Positions 8,702 to 16,073 of a DNA stretch of 64,000 bases are shown piece after piece. The notes beneath the pieces are model-generated. The model had not been told where the DNA came from. It did not search any database and saw nothing but the letters and a program-made list of their open reading frames with translations. The translations under genes were made by a program, and so were the position numbers. Numbering within the stretch: position 1 is the stretch's first letter; every line of letters begins with the position of its first letter. This DNA comes from Planctomycetota bacterium (GTDB lineage: Bacteria; Planctomycetota; PLA2; JAEUHO01): assembly GCA_029259775.1 (NCBI GenBank), contig JAJDEN010000027.1, positions 27,215 to 91,214 on the forward strand, read 5' to 3'.

Positions 8702-8754
8702 GGCGACACCGAGTGATCGGTGCCGCCGCTGGCGCTTCGTTCGACCAGAAGCGC
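8702..8754. terminator. Two adjacent hairpins between convergent genes
   Basis: In the gap between two convergent genes, GGCGACACCGA/TCGGTGCCGCC (8702-8727, GTGA loop) and GCGCTTC/GAAGCGC (8732-8754) can each form a stable stem. There is no clear U-run, so termination efficiency is uncertain; a bidirectional role is suggested by position. Confidence 0.45.
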
Positions 8755-8779
8755 TCCCCCTTGGACGAAGAGCTCCGCG

Positions 8780-9559
8780 CTAGACGAAGAGCTCCGCCTT
8801 CTTGTTGCTGTGCAGCTCGCGCAGGCGACGGATCACCTTGCTGTGGATCTGGCAGACGCGGCTCTCCGTGAGGCGCAGCATGCCGGCGATCTCGCGCATC
8901 GAGAGACCCTCGTAGTAGTAGTACTGAATGACGATCTGTTCCTTCTCGTTCAGGCTCTTGAAGAAGAGAGCGCGAACGTCGCGGAGCTGCTGCGACTCGC
9001 GGGGCGCGTCGCCCGCCTTCTTGTCGCCGATCAGATCGATCATGCGGCCGCCGGCCTCGCTGTCGTCGCCACCCGCGTCATCGGTGAGCGAGAGGACGGA
9101 CGTCGGCGTCGCCTCCTTGCGCAGCTTCTCGTACTCCTCCATCGACATCTCGAAGGCGTCGGCCATCTCGATGTCGGTCGGCTCGCGCCCGAGGTCGGCG
9201 TAGAGCCGGCGGAGGGTCTTGTCGACCATGTTCGTGCGCAGACGGACCAGGCGCGGCACCCAGTCGTTCGTGCGGAGGTTGTCGAGGATCGCACCGCGGA
9301 TACGCGCCGTGCAGTAGGTCTTGAACTGGAAGCCACGCGAGCGGTCGAAGCGGTCGATCGCCTCGATGAGGCCAAACGTGCCCATGCTGACCAGGTCGTC
9401 GGTCTCGACGCTCGCCGGCAGCGTGCTGGCCATGCGCTCGGCGAGGTACTTCACCAGGGGGAAGTACGCTTCGACGATCCTCGCCTTGTCGTCAGAGGAG
9501 CCTGTCTTCTCGTAGGCGTCCCAGAGGTGCTTGAAGTCGGCGTCGCGAAGTTTGCGCAT
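8780..9559 (-). CDS. FliA/WhiG-type (sigma-28 family) RNA polymerase sigma factor
   Basis: 259 residues. Region 2 contains the LVKYLAERMASTLPASVETDDLVSMG segment, then IDRFDRSRGFQFKTYCTARIRGAILDNLR, which is typical of FliA/WhiG proteins in place of the longer sigma70 region. Region 3 follows. Region 4 carries EKEQIVIQYYYYEGLSMREIAGML with the LTESRVCQIHSKVIRRLR recognition helix. This class directs flagellar, motility or developmental promoters; no flagellar gene is visible in the window. The leader contains a c-di-GMP riboswitch (9676-9780). A perfect 7-bp hairpin (9582-9599) sits just before the GGAG at 9571-9574. A 15-base direct repeat of the 3' end of the gene flanks the stop codon. Confidence 0.9.
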   Translation of the reverse strand: MRKLRDADFKHLWDAYEKTGSSDDKARIVEAYFPLVKYLAERMASTLPASVETDDLVSMGTFGLIEAIDRFDRSRGFQFKTYCTARIRGAILDNLRTNDWVPRLVRLRTNMVDKTLRRLYADLGREPTDIEMADAFEMSMEEYEKLRKEATPTSVLSLTDDAGGDDSEAGGRMIDLIGDKKAGDAPRESQQLRDVRALFFKSLNEKEQIVIQYYYYEGLSMREIAGMLRLTESRVCQIHSKVIRRLRELHSNKKAELFV

Positions 9560-9581
9560 CTGAAGTATCTCCGTCTCTCAT

Positions 9582-9599
9582 ACGTCCGTCGCCGGACGT
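9582..9599 (-). promoter_or_regulatory. Hairpin immediately upstream of the sigma-factor ribosome binding site
   Basis: ACGTCCG-GCGA-CGGACGT, a perfect 7-bp stem with a four-base loop, ends about seven bases before the ACGGAG that serves as Shine-Dalgarno. It lies between the c-di-GMP aptamer and the ATG and is a plausible part of the expression platform. No U-run follows, so a translational rather than a transcriptional effect is more likely. Confidence 0.4.
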
Positions 9600-9675
9600 G
9601 CCCTGTGATCCCGTACCTGTGGAGTCGGGGGCGAGACGGTGACGCGCGTTCGCGTCCCCATGCTGCTGCCCATGG

Positions 9676-9780
9676 CTTGGTAGCTGGCTGCCATTGAAGC
9701 CACCTCGGGGAATGAGGTGGCTTGGAAGGCCCTGTAGCTTTGCGCCGCCGGCTTTCGCCGGGTTTGCCCGTTCATCCAAG
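9676..9780 (-). promoter_or_regulatory. c-di-GMP-I (GEMM-I) riboswitch in the leader of the sigma-factor gene
   Basis: Read on the minus strand, all conserved GEMM-I blocks occur in order: GGGCAAACC (9769-9761), a C/G stem capped by a GAAA tetraloop (9756-9753), GCAAAGCTAC (9743-9734), AGGGCCT, a 10-bp variable hairpin AAGCCACCTC/GAGGTGGCTT (9723-9697), then AATGGCAGCCAGCTACC (9695-9679). CTTGG (9780-9776) pairs with CCAAG at the 3' end to close P1. In known GEMM-I RNAs the central G of the GGG before CAAACC (Vc2 G20) contacts c-di-GMP; it is G here, whereas cGAMP-preferring variants have A. The aptamer ends 117 bases before the ATG. The rest of the 9560-9964 gap holds an AT-rich patch (9904-9935) and no gene. 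Confidence 0.9.
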
Positions 9781-9964
9781 GTTGCGAGGGGAAAAGATCA
9801 ACGGGATGGGCGCCCCAGTCCAAGGGAGCCGATCCCGGCCGCGTGCGACCGAAGTCACCCGCAACAGACGGACATTACCCCAGCCCCGAAAGCTGGCAAC
9901 CGCGTTCAAAAAAATAACACTCAAGCTTCAAACGTGATGTGACGGAACGCCGGAGAGCCCAGGT

Positions 9965-10786
9965 TCATGCGCCGTGCGTGGGGCCGTTCTCATAGAAGGT
10001 CGGCCTACGCTCGGCCAGGACATCGTTCCCGGAGGGGATGTGTTTGTCGCGAGACAAGACAGTGTCGGCTGTTGTTCGCAACGACGTCACGCCGTCGGCC
10101 GGCGCATCGGCTGCAGCCTCACCGCGGGGGGTTGCGATGCGACTGCAGCCCGTGAAGTGCAGCGCCGGCCGCGGCGGACGATCTTCCATTCCGAAGCGGT
10201 TGGCCGTGACGGTATAGACCCGGTTCTCGAGTGCCCGGACGAGCATCGCCTTCTGGCACCAGCCCGGCAGCACGAGGTTGCTCGGATGCGCGATGACATC
10301 CGCGCCGCGCAGCGCGAGGGTGCGCGCCGCCTCGGGATACATCCAGTCGAAGCAGATCATGGTGCCCACCCGCAGCCCCCGATGCTCGTGCACGGGGAAC
10401 GGGCTGTCGCCCGGATCAAACACCTCACGCTCGAAGCCGAAGAGATGGATCTTGCGGTAGCAGCCGACCAGCACGCCGTCCGCGACGATGGCGGCGGCAT
10501 TGAAGACCTGATCGCCGTCGCGCTCAGGGAAGCCTGCCACGATCATGCCGCCGGTGGCGCGGCTCCACGTCAGCAGGCGATCGGTCGTGGGGCCGCCGGC
10601 CACGGGCTCGGCGAGCGAGAGCACCTCGGCGCGGTCGAGAAAGCTGTAGCCCGAAGCGAACAGCTCGGGCAGGACGAGGAGATCGGCACGTAGCCCTTCG
10701 AGGTGCGGCTCCAGGGCGTCGAGATTCGCCTCGACGTCACCGAAGATGGGAGCCGTCTGCAGCGCGGCGATCGTGTGCGTGCTCAC
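9965..10786 (-). CDS. Carbon-nitrogen hydrolase (nitrilase superfamily)
   Basis: 273 residues from a GTG start. The catalytic triad is in place: Glu41 in LVLPELF, Lys112 in YRKIHLF, Cys145 in GTMICFDWMYPE. These enzymes hydrolyse amides or nitriles through a Cys-thioester. The sequence resembles the broad omega-amidase / N-carbamoyl-type amidase group, but substrate cannot be read from sequence. It is of normal length for the family. It stands between an unrelated helical protein gene and the riboswitch leader of the sigma factor, all on the minus strand. The poly-T run near 9907-9913 downstream of its stop may help termination. Confidence 0.85.
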   Translation of the reverse strand: MSTHTIAALQTAPIFGDVEANLDALEPHLEGLRADLLVLPELFASGYSFLDRAEVLSLAEPVAGGPTTDRLLTWSRATGGMIVAGFPERDGDQVFNAAAIVADGVLVGCYRKIHLFGFEREVFDPGDSPFPVHEHRGLRVGTMICFDWMYPEAARTLALRGADVIAHPSNLVLPGWCQKAMLVRALENRVYTVTANRFGMEDRPPRPALHFTGCSRIATPRGEAAADAPADGVTSLRTTADTVLSRDKHIPSGNDVLAERRPTFYENGPTHGA

Positions 10787-10825
10787 GCCCGCGAGGCTAC
10801 ACGCGGTGCGCTCCTGAGCGAGGCG

Positions 10826-12277
10826 CTACTTGTCGCCGTCCGGCTTCTGCCCGTCGCCGGGCTTGCGATCGCCGTCGCCGGAGTGCCGGCCGCGCCCTTT
10901 CATGCCGCCGCGCTTGAACTTCTCGGTCATCTGGTCCCACGCAGCCTGGTCCCAGCTGTCGGGCTTGACGAGCGGCGAGGACTTGTCGCGCATCCAGCGC
11001 TTGAAGGCCTCTTGCAGGTCCTTCCATTGGGCGTCCGAGACCCCCTCAGGCTTGCGCGGGCCGCGGCGCGTGCCGCCGGGTCCGAAGCCCTTGCTCTTCC
11101 CCTTGCCCCTCACCTTGCCATCGCGGCCGTTGCGGCCGTTGCGGCCGTCGCGGCCAAAGCGACCTACGCCGCCGAAGCGATCGAGTATGCGCCTCAGCCA
11201 CGTCGCGCGCTGTTCGGCTTGCGCTCGCGGGGGCAGGGTCTCGACCATCGCGACCGGCACCCGAAGCCTGTCGCGCAGCACGCGCTTGATCACGTCGTCG
11301 CCATCCTTCGCAGCGGCCTCGCCATCCTTGCGTTCGGAGGCGACCCAGCGATCCACGAGCTGCACGAGCAGCGACGCTTCTTCGCGCAGCAACTTGCCGT
11401 CGCGCTTGAGCAGACGGCGTAGGCTGCGGCGTACTTCCTCGTTCTCGGCGTTGCGCAGCAGCGCCTCGCGGTCTTCCAGGCTCGAGGCGAACTCCGCGGG
11501 CCAGGTCTGCACGACCTTGTGCGCGACCGCGGCGACGTAGGCGTCCTTGCCCTTGATGTCCGAGCGGGCGAGTTCCTCGCGCAGCTTGTTCGCACGCATG
11601 AAGCCCAGCATGCGCCCCACGCGCTTGCGCATGTTGCGCTTGTCCTCGGGCTTCGTGGCCGCCTCGAACTGGGCCCGCATCGCCTTGAAGCGAGCGAGCA
11701 TCTTCTCGGGCACGCCCATCGCGGTCAGCTGCTCGTCCGTCGGGAGCTTGCCCTCAGGCAGGGCGCTCTCGGCGACCTTGCCCCAGAACGTGCGGCCGAA
11801 CGACATCTCGAAGACATGGGAGGAGATGTCGCGGCGTCGCAGCTGCCCCTCGAATCCGCGGCCGAGCTTCTGCAGCGCGGCGTGCGCCAAGCCCTTGCTG
11901 ATGAGCATGTGGCTGCCACGGTCACGAAGACGGTCCCAGCGCTTGCTCTTGTCGCGCATGTGCCTGAGGCGCGCCTCGAACTGCTTGCGCTGCTCGGGGG
12001 GCATGTTGCGGATGCGAACCACGTTGCGAGCGATCACCTGCTTCTTGCTGAGGTCGAGCTGGTCCCAGCCTTTGACCTTCTCACGCAGGAACGTCAGCTC
12101 TTCGGGCTTGAGCTGTGCCAGGTAGTCCTGGACCTCTCCCGTCCTGGGACCCGCCTTGCGATCCGCCTTCTTGGCGCTGCGCTCGCCATCGTCCGCATAC
12201 GCCGTCCCCGCGATCGAGGCTGCGCAAGCCAGCGCGATCAGGCAAGCGAGCAGTACGGGAAGGGTGCGCCTACGCAT
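10826..12277 (-). CDS. Secreted, highly charged helical protein (DUF3106-like)
   Basis: 483 residues with a signal peptide ending near TAYA. The body is almost entirely helical, rich in Lys, Arg and Glu. Its early LSKKQVIARNVVRIRNMPPEQRKQF motif recalls DUF3106-type proteins, which are often encoded beside ECF sigma/anti-sigma pairs. Residues ~375-420 are a Gly/Arg/Asn-rich low-complexity stretch (GRDGRNGRNGRDG). It starts six bases after the anti-sigma gene stops, so it is the third gene of the sigma-anti-sigma operon and may be a periplasmic partner or input for it. Function is unknown. Confidence 0.65.
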   Translation of the reverse strand: MRRRTLPVLLACLIALACAASIAGTAYADDGERSAKKADRKAGPRTGEVQDYLAQLKPEELTFLREKVKGWDQLDLSKKQVIARNVVRIRNMPPEQRKQFEARLRHMRDKSKRWDRLRDRGSHMLISKGLAHAALQKLGRGFEGQLRRRDISSHVFEMSFGRTFWGKVAESALPEGKLPTDEQLTAMGVPEKMLARFKAMRAQFEAATKPEDKRNMRKRVGRMLGFMRANKLREELARSDIKGKDAYVAAVAHKVVQTWPAEFASSLEDREALLRNAENEEVRRSLRRLLKRDGKLLREEASLLVQLVDRWVASERKDGEAAAKDGDDVIKRVLRDRLRVPVAMVETLPPRAQAEQRATWLRRILDRFGGVGRFGRDGRNGRNGRDGKVRGKGKSKGFGPGGTRRGPRKPEGVSDAQWKDLQEAFKRWMRDKSSPLVKPDSWDQAAWDQMTEKFKRGGMKGRGRHSGDGDRKPGDGQKPDGDK

Positions 12278-12282
12278 CGGAC

Positions 12283-12846
12283 CTAGCCTCCGGCGCCGTT
12301 CTCGGCGTCGAACTCTTCATCGAAGGACGACTCTTCCAAGGCGGCGTCATCGACGCTCAGCAGCACGTCGGCGTGGAGCAGCAGGTCGCCGAGCTCGTCG
12401 GCGGGAACATCCTTGAGCACAGAGACCACGTCCGTGGTGGCGATGGTGGTCGTGGGTGCGAGGCCGCCGTCTTCGTCGGCGTTCTGCATCACGAAGACGG
12501 TGGCGCCGACGGCGAGCATGACGGCGGCGGCCGACGCGAGCGGACGCCGGTACCACGCCATACTGAGCATCTTGCCGCTACGGCGCTGCTGTCCGATACC
12601 GACACCTGAGAAGACGTTGGCGGCGAAGTCGGCCGGGATCGGCTCGTCTTCGTAGCTCTCGAGCAGGTCGCCGATGTGGCGCAGGTGCTCCACCTCGCGC
12701 AACGCACCCGCGTTGTCGTCCAGCCAGCCGGAGACGTGCAGCGACTCCTCGGTCGAGAGCTCGCCGTCGATGTAGGCGTTGAGCAGCAGGCGCCGCTCTT
12801 CGACATCGATCAGGTCGAGGTTGGTGAAGTTCGAAGGGGTGTTCAT
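12283..12846 (-). CDS. Putative anti-sigma factor, single membrane span
   Basis: 187 residues. The N-terminal part reads LLLNAYIDGELSTEESLHVSGWLDDN, the usual helix pair of cytoplasmic anti-sigma domains. A zinc-binding HxxxCxxC motif is absent, so this would be a zinc-free variant. One transmembrane helix (PLASAAAVMLAVGATVFVM, about 103-121) is followed by a strongly acidic ~65-residue exported tail. It starts 19 bases after the ECF sigma gene, which it is presumed to restrain, and is followed six bases later by a secreted helical protein. Confidence 0.75.
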   Translation of the reverse strand: MNTPSNFTNLDLIDVEERRLLLNAYIDGELSTEESLHVSGWLDDNAGALREVEHLRHIGDLLESYEDEPIPADFAANVFSGVGIGQQRRSGKMLSMAWYRRPLASAAAVMLAVGATVFVMQNADEDGGLAPTTTIATTDVVSVLKDVPADELGDLLLHADVLLSVDDAALEESSFDEEFDAENGAGG

Positions 12847-12865
12847 GAGGGGTACCTCAATGAGG

Positions 12866-13513
12866 TCAGTTGCCTGACTCCGTTTCGGGGGCCTGGCTTC
12901 CGGGTGTGAGCGCGCCTTCTGCCGCGACGAAGCGATGCAACCTCTTGCGCAGGTTCTCGCGTGCTCGCGTCAGGAGTGACTTGACGGCGGGGACGGTCGT
13001 CTCCATCGCCTCGGCCACGTCCTCGTAGGAGCAGCCGTGAAAGCGTGTGAGCACCAGGGCCAGGCGTTGCTGATCGGGCAGCAGGTCGACCGCCGCGCGC
13101 ACATGCGCTGCGACCTCGCCGCCCTCCATCTCGCTCGCGGCCTTCGGGCTGCGCGCGTCCTCGAAGGCCGGCACGCTGTCCTCGCCCGAGGGGTCGCCGA
13201 ACACAGCCGTGAAGCTGTTGACGCGGCGGTTCTTCTCCGCGCGCAACCGCCGGATCTCGTTCAAGCAGGCGTTGACCGTGATGCTGTAGAGCCACGTCTT
13301 GACCTTCGCTTTCGGCTGGTAGGTCATCTTCGACCGGAACACCCGGAAGAAGACCTGCTGCGCCACGTCATCGACCCCCGCGGAGCGCGAGCCCAGATAG
13401 CGACGCACCAGCGACAAGACCAGCCCCTGGTACTTGTGGACGAGCACCTCGAAGGCGGACTCGTCCCCGTCTTGGAAGCGGCGCATGAGGATCTGATCGG
13501 CGTCAGGGGTCAC
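12866..13513 (-). CDS. ECF (RpoE-like) RNA polymerase sigma factor
   Basis: 215 residues from the GTG at 13513, preceded by AGGAG ten bases upstream; further in-frame codons upstream lack a start signal. Region 2 shows FEVLVHKYQGLVLSLVRRYL, then GVDDVAQQVFFRVF and KVKTWLYSITVNACLNEIRR. Region 4 shows LLPDQQRLALVLTRFHGCSYEDVAEAM followed by VPAVKSLLTRARENLRK. It heads an operon with an anti-sigma factor and a secreted charged protein, the standard arrangement for an envelope-responsive regulator. Confidence 0.92.
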   Translation of the reverse strand: MTPDADQILMRRFQDGDESAFEVLVHKYQGLVLSLVRRYLGSRSAGVDDVAQQVFFRVFRSKMTYQPKAKVKTWLYSITVNACLNEIRRLRAEKNRRVNSFTAVFGDPSGEDSVPAFEDARSPKAASEMEGGEVAAHVRAAVDLLPDQQRLALVLTRFHGCSYEDVAEAMETTVPAVKSLLTRARENLRKRLHRFVAAEGALTPGSQAPETESGN

Positions 13514-13655
13514 TCGTACGTTGCTCCTGGGTACATGAACCCGACGGCGGGTCAGGGGTTGCGGGGCCAGCCTGGCAACTCCGTGACCACCGCAACTACC
13601 AGGGCTCTCTGGCCACCCTACCCGGACATCACGCCCAGACGAGACGCCCAAGAGA

Positions 13656-15215
13656 TCAGCGCACGCGCCCCCAGCGGCTGGGCGGCCAGATCCGGATCCG
13701 GACGGGCCCGATCAGGGCCTTCGTGGGGATGTCACCGGCTTCCCGGTAGCGGCTGTCCTTGCTGTCGGTCGTGTTGTCGCCCATGACGAATACGGCGTCC
13801 TTCGCGATCAGGTGCGCATTGCGGCCGCGCTGGCCGGAACTCGGGACGCCCTGGGTGCCCAGGTGGGCATAGTGCAGGTCGCGGTCGAGCACGAGGCGCT
13901 CGAGGGCCGTGTCGGCGCCGCGGGCGGCGACGCGGAGGCCGAGGGCCGAGTCCGGCGCAGCCCGGGCCTGCGTGAAGGACCAGTCCGAGCAGCCGGCGCG
14001 CAACACGCCATCGACGTAGCTCAGCCGGAGGCGGAGATCGGCGCCGGACGGCGGCGTCGGGCGCTCCGCCAGGGTCTCCCGGCGGACGGAGCCGTCGGCG
14101 GCCGTCACCTCCTCGGACAGCGCGATGCCGGTGGCGTTCACCTCCAGCGTCCAGGCTGTGGTGGCCCCGTCCACGCTGCCGCCCGGACCGCGACGCACGG
14201 TGAGGCCGAGGGTGCCGGCTACACCCCGGCGGCCATGGAGGACGGCGTAGCCGTCGCGCATGACGAAGCTGTTGCCGAGGCCGCTCGGTGGGTGCGCCGG
14301 GAAGCCGCCGCGCTTCCACGCCAGGGCGCCCGAGCCGCCGTCGACCCAGCCCTCGGGCGCTCCCGCGCTGAAGTCCCACGCCCGGACGTGGCCGCGCATC
14401 ACTTCGCGCACCTCGTCCGGTTTCACGAGCATCGTCCCGTCGATGTAGACGTCGCCGAACAGGATCGCGATCTCCTCGCCGGGCAAGCCGATCAGGCGCT
14501 TCACGTAGGTGATGCCGCCCCGCTCGAACGTGACGATCGACCAGCGCTCCGGCACGTTCCCCCGTCCCAAGAGCAAGACCGCGACCCGGTCCCCCACCTC
14601 CAGCGCAGGCACCATGCTCTTGGAGGGGATGCGGTAGACCTGCACGATGAAGAGCTTGAGGATGAAGAACACGAGGATGGCGCCGAAGATCCAAGGGCCC
14701 TCGTGCAAGAGCAGCCGGCGCGCGGTGTCGCTACCGCTCGCGACAAGCGCCACCGACGGTCGCCCACGGTCGGCGCGATGCACCAACTGCCGCGCCGAGC
14801 GCGCGTTGCCAAACCGATGCCCCGTCCCTTCCGCCTCGAGCTCGGCCAGATGCGCGCGGACATCATCCAGCACGCGCCCCCGGCTGCCGGGATCGCGCAC
14901 ACCGGACGCGACCTTGATGGCGACGGGATTCGGCTCGGGAGCGGGCATCGGATGCGCCCCGGAGGCAGCCCGCGGCGGCTCCGGCTGGTCTGCCCTGCGG
15001 TAGAGGGTCAAGCCGCGGGCACTGCGTCCGCCGGAGGCGATGGTGCCCGAGCGCAGCGCGCCGTGGAGCAGCGCATGCACCGCACCCTCGTGCAGTTGCA
15101 GGGCCCCGGGCAGCGCCTGCCGCAGCGCGGCAAGCAGGTCCAGAACGTCGGCCGGGCCCTCGCCCAGGCATCGCACGATGACCTGCTCCGCCTTGTCGTC
15201 ACCCTGCCCACTCAC
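13656..15215 (-). CDS. lepB: Signal peptidase I with N-terminal winged-helix and permease-prefix-like domains
   Basis: 519 residues, about twice the usual length. Residues ~1-75 look like a winged helix (HALLHGALRSGTIASGG, then GLTLYRR). Residues ~100-150 (LDDVRAHLAELEAEGTGHRFG) resemble the permease-prefix helical domain common in planctomycetes. A membrane helix (~175-193) precedes the catalytic core: Ser200 in IPSKSM, Lys239 in TYVKRLIGLPGEE, and the C-terminal GDNTTDSKDSR box. Between Lys and that box lies a ~190-residue beta-rich insertion. The enzyme removes signal peptides from exported proteins. The Ser/Lys dyad is intact, so activity is expected; the helix-turn-helix module is unusual and its role is unknown. 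Confidence 0.85.
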   Translation of the reverse strand: MSGQGDDKAEQVIVRCLGEGPADVLDLLAALRQALPGALQLHEGAVHALLHGALRSGTIASGGRSARGLTLYRRADQPEPPRAASGAHPMPAPEPNPVAIKVASGVRDPGSRGRVLDDVRAHLAELEAEGTGHRFGNARSARQLVHRADRGRPSVALVASGSDTARRLLLHEGPWIFGAILVFFILKLFIVQVYRIPSKSMVPALEVGDRVAVLLLGRGNVPERWSIVTFERGGITYVKRLIGLPGEEIAILFGDVYIDGTMLVKPDEVREVMRGHVRAWDFSAGAPEGWVDGGSGALAWKRGGFPAHPPSGLGNSFVMRDGYAVLHGRRGVAGTLGLTVRRGPGGSVDGATTAWTLEVNATGIALSEEVTAADGSVRRETLAERPTPPSGADLRLRLSYVDGVLRAGCSDWSFTQARAAPDSALGLRVAARGADTALERLVLDRDLHYAHLGTQGVPSSGQRGRNAHLIAKDAVFVMGDNTTDSKDSRYREAGDIPTKALIGPVRIRIWPPSRWGRVR

Positions 15216-15244
15216 GGTTCGCGCACCCTACCCCCGACTCGAGG

Positions 15245-15424
15245 CTAGAAGAACAGCAACAGGGCGAGCAGCAGCACCACCGCGATGAGGCCGAGAATCA
15301 AACGCGTGACCGGCGGCCCATCCCGCAAGCGGCCCTCGCCGTCGAACTCTCGCGCGAGGAACTCGTCGTAGTCGTCGTCGTCGAGATGCGTCGACGGATA
15401 GTCGTCGTCATCGAGGTCGCTCAT
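15245..15424 (-). CDS. Small acidic tail-anchored membrane protein
   Basis: 59 residues. The N-terminal half is very acidic with two Asp runs (DLDDDDY and LDDDDYDEF). A single hydrophobic helix (LILGLIAVVLLLALLLFF) ends exactly at the C-terminus, so it would be inserted as a tail anchor facing the cytoplasm. The ATG overlaps the stop of the HNH gene (ATGA), which supports it as a real translated gene. No family recognised. Confidence 0.65.
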   Translation of the reverse strand: MSDLDDDDYPSTHLDDDDYDEFLAREFDGEGRLRDGPPVTRLILGLIAVVLLLALLLFF

Positions 15425-16014
15425 GAGCGCGACCTGCCCAGGGCGCCGGCGAGCGCCTTGGCCGGAATGAAACGATGCCACACGGGGCGCTCCTGCAGCG
15501 AACGCGGATCGAGACCGCCGGGCCAGCGCGGCACCGTGGGTTGACGGCGCAAGCTCATGCCGATCGACGCCAGCGGGTGGTCGGCCTTGCGCGCGTTGCA
15601 GGGGACGCAGGCGGCGACGCAGTTGAGCCACGACGTCGCGCCGCCGCGCGAGCGCGGCTTGATGTGGTCGATCGTCAGATCCCCCATCCCCGGCGCGCGG
15701 CCGCAGTACATGCACTCGAAGCCGTCGCGTCGGTAGACGTTGCGCCGCGTGAACGAGACTGGCAACTTGGGGAACCCGTTGTAGTGCGTCAGGACGATCA
15801 CGTCGGGGACCGGGAACTCGAACCCGATGGCGCGCAGGCGTCCGACATCGCCCGGGCCGCGCTCGATCCAAGCCTCCCAGTGCGCAACTTCGAACGTACC
15901 GGGATGGACCGCGCCGGCAACGCCGCGCGCCATGAGTACGACGGCGCGCCGCACCGTCGTGGTCGTGACAGGTAGCCACGACCGGTTCAGCACCAGCGTC
16001 TTGCGATCGAGCAT
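15421..16014 (-). CDS. HNH endonuclease family protein
   Basis: 197 residues. The HNH core contains CMYC (Cys101/Cys104), LTIDHIKPRSRGG (Asp116-His117), Asn131 and a second pair CVPC (Cys136/Cys139), i.e. a zinc ribbon plus the catalytic beta-beta-alpha fold. The N-terminal ~85 residues (VLNRSWLPVTTTTVRRAVVLM) match the common stand-alone bacterial HNH family, not intron or phage homing enzymes. The cellular role of that family is not settled; DNA repair or defence has been suggested. It is co-translated with a tiny acidic membrane protein. Confidence 0.85.
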   Translation of the reverse strand: MLDRKTLVLNRSWLPVTTTTVRRAVVLMARGVAGAVHPGTFEVAHWEAWIERGPGDVGRLRAIGFEFPVPDVIVLTHYNGFPKLPVSFTRRNVYRRDGFECMYCGRAPGMGDLTIDHIKPRSRGGATSWLNCVAACVPCNARKADHPLASIGMSLRRQPTVPRWPGGLDPRSLQERPVWHRFIPAKALAGALGRSRS

Positions 16015-16073
16015 CGCCCGATCCTACCGGTTCGTGAGGACCGGGGAAGAAGTGAGTTCCCTGGGCGGGACGT

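Noticed and set aside
9676..9780. cGAMP-specific GEMM variant
   Set aside because: The specificity position is G, as in c-di-GMP aptamers, not the A found in cGAMP-preferring members.
9870..9905. SAM-type riboswitch fragment (CCCCGAAAGCTGGCAACCG)
   Set aside because: Only a small hairpin and a GGCAACC-like word are present; the multi-helix core is absent.
15421..16014. Homing or intron endonuclease
   Set aside because: The N-terminal part matches the common stand-alone HNH family and no intron or inserted gene is evident.
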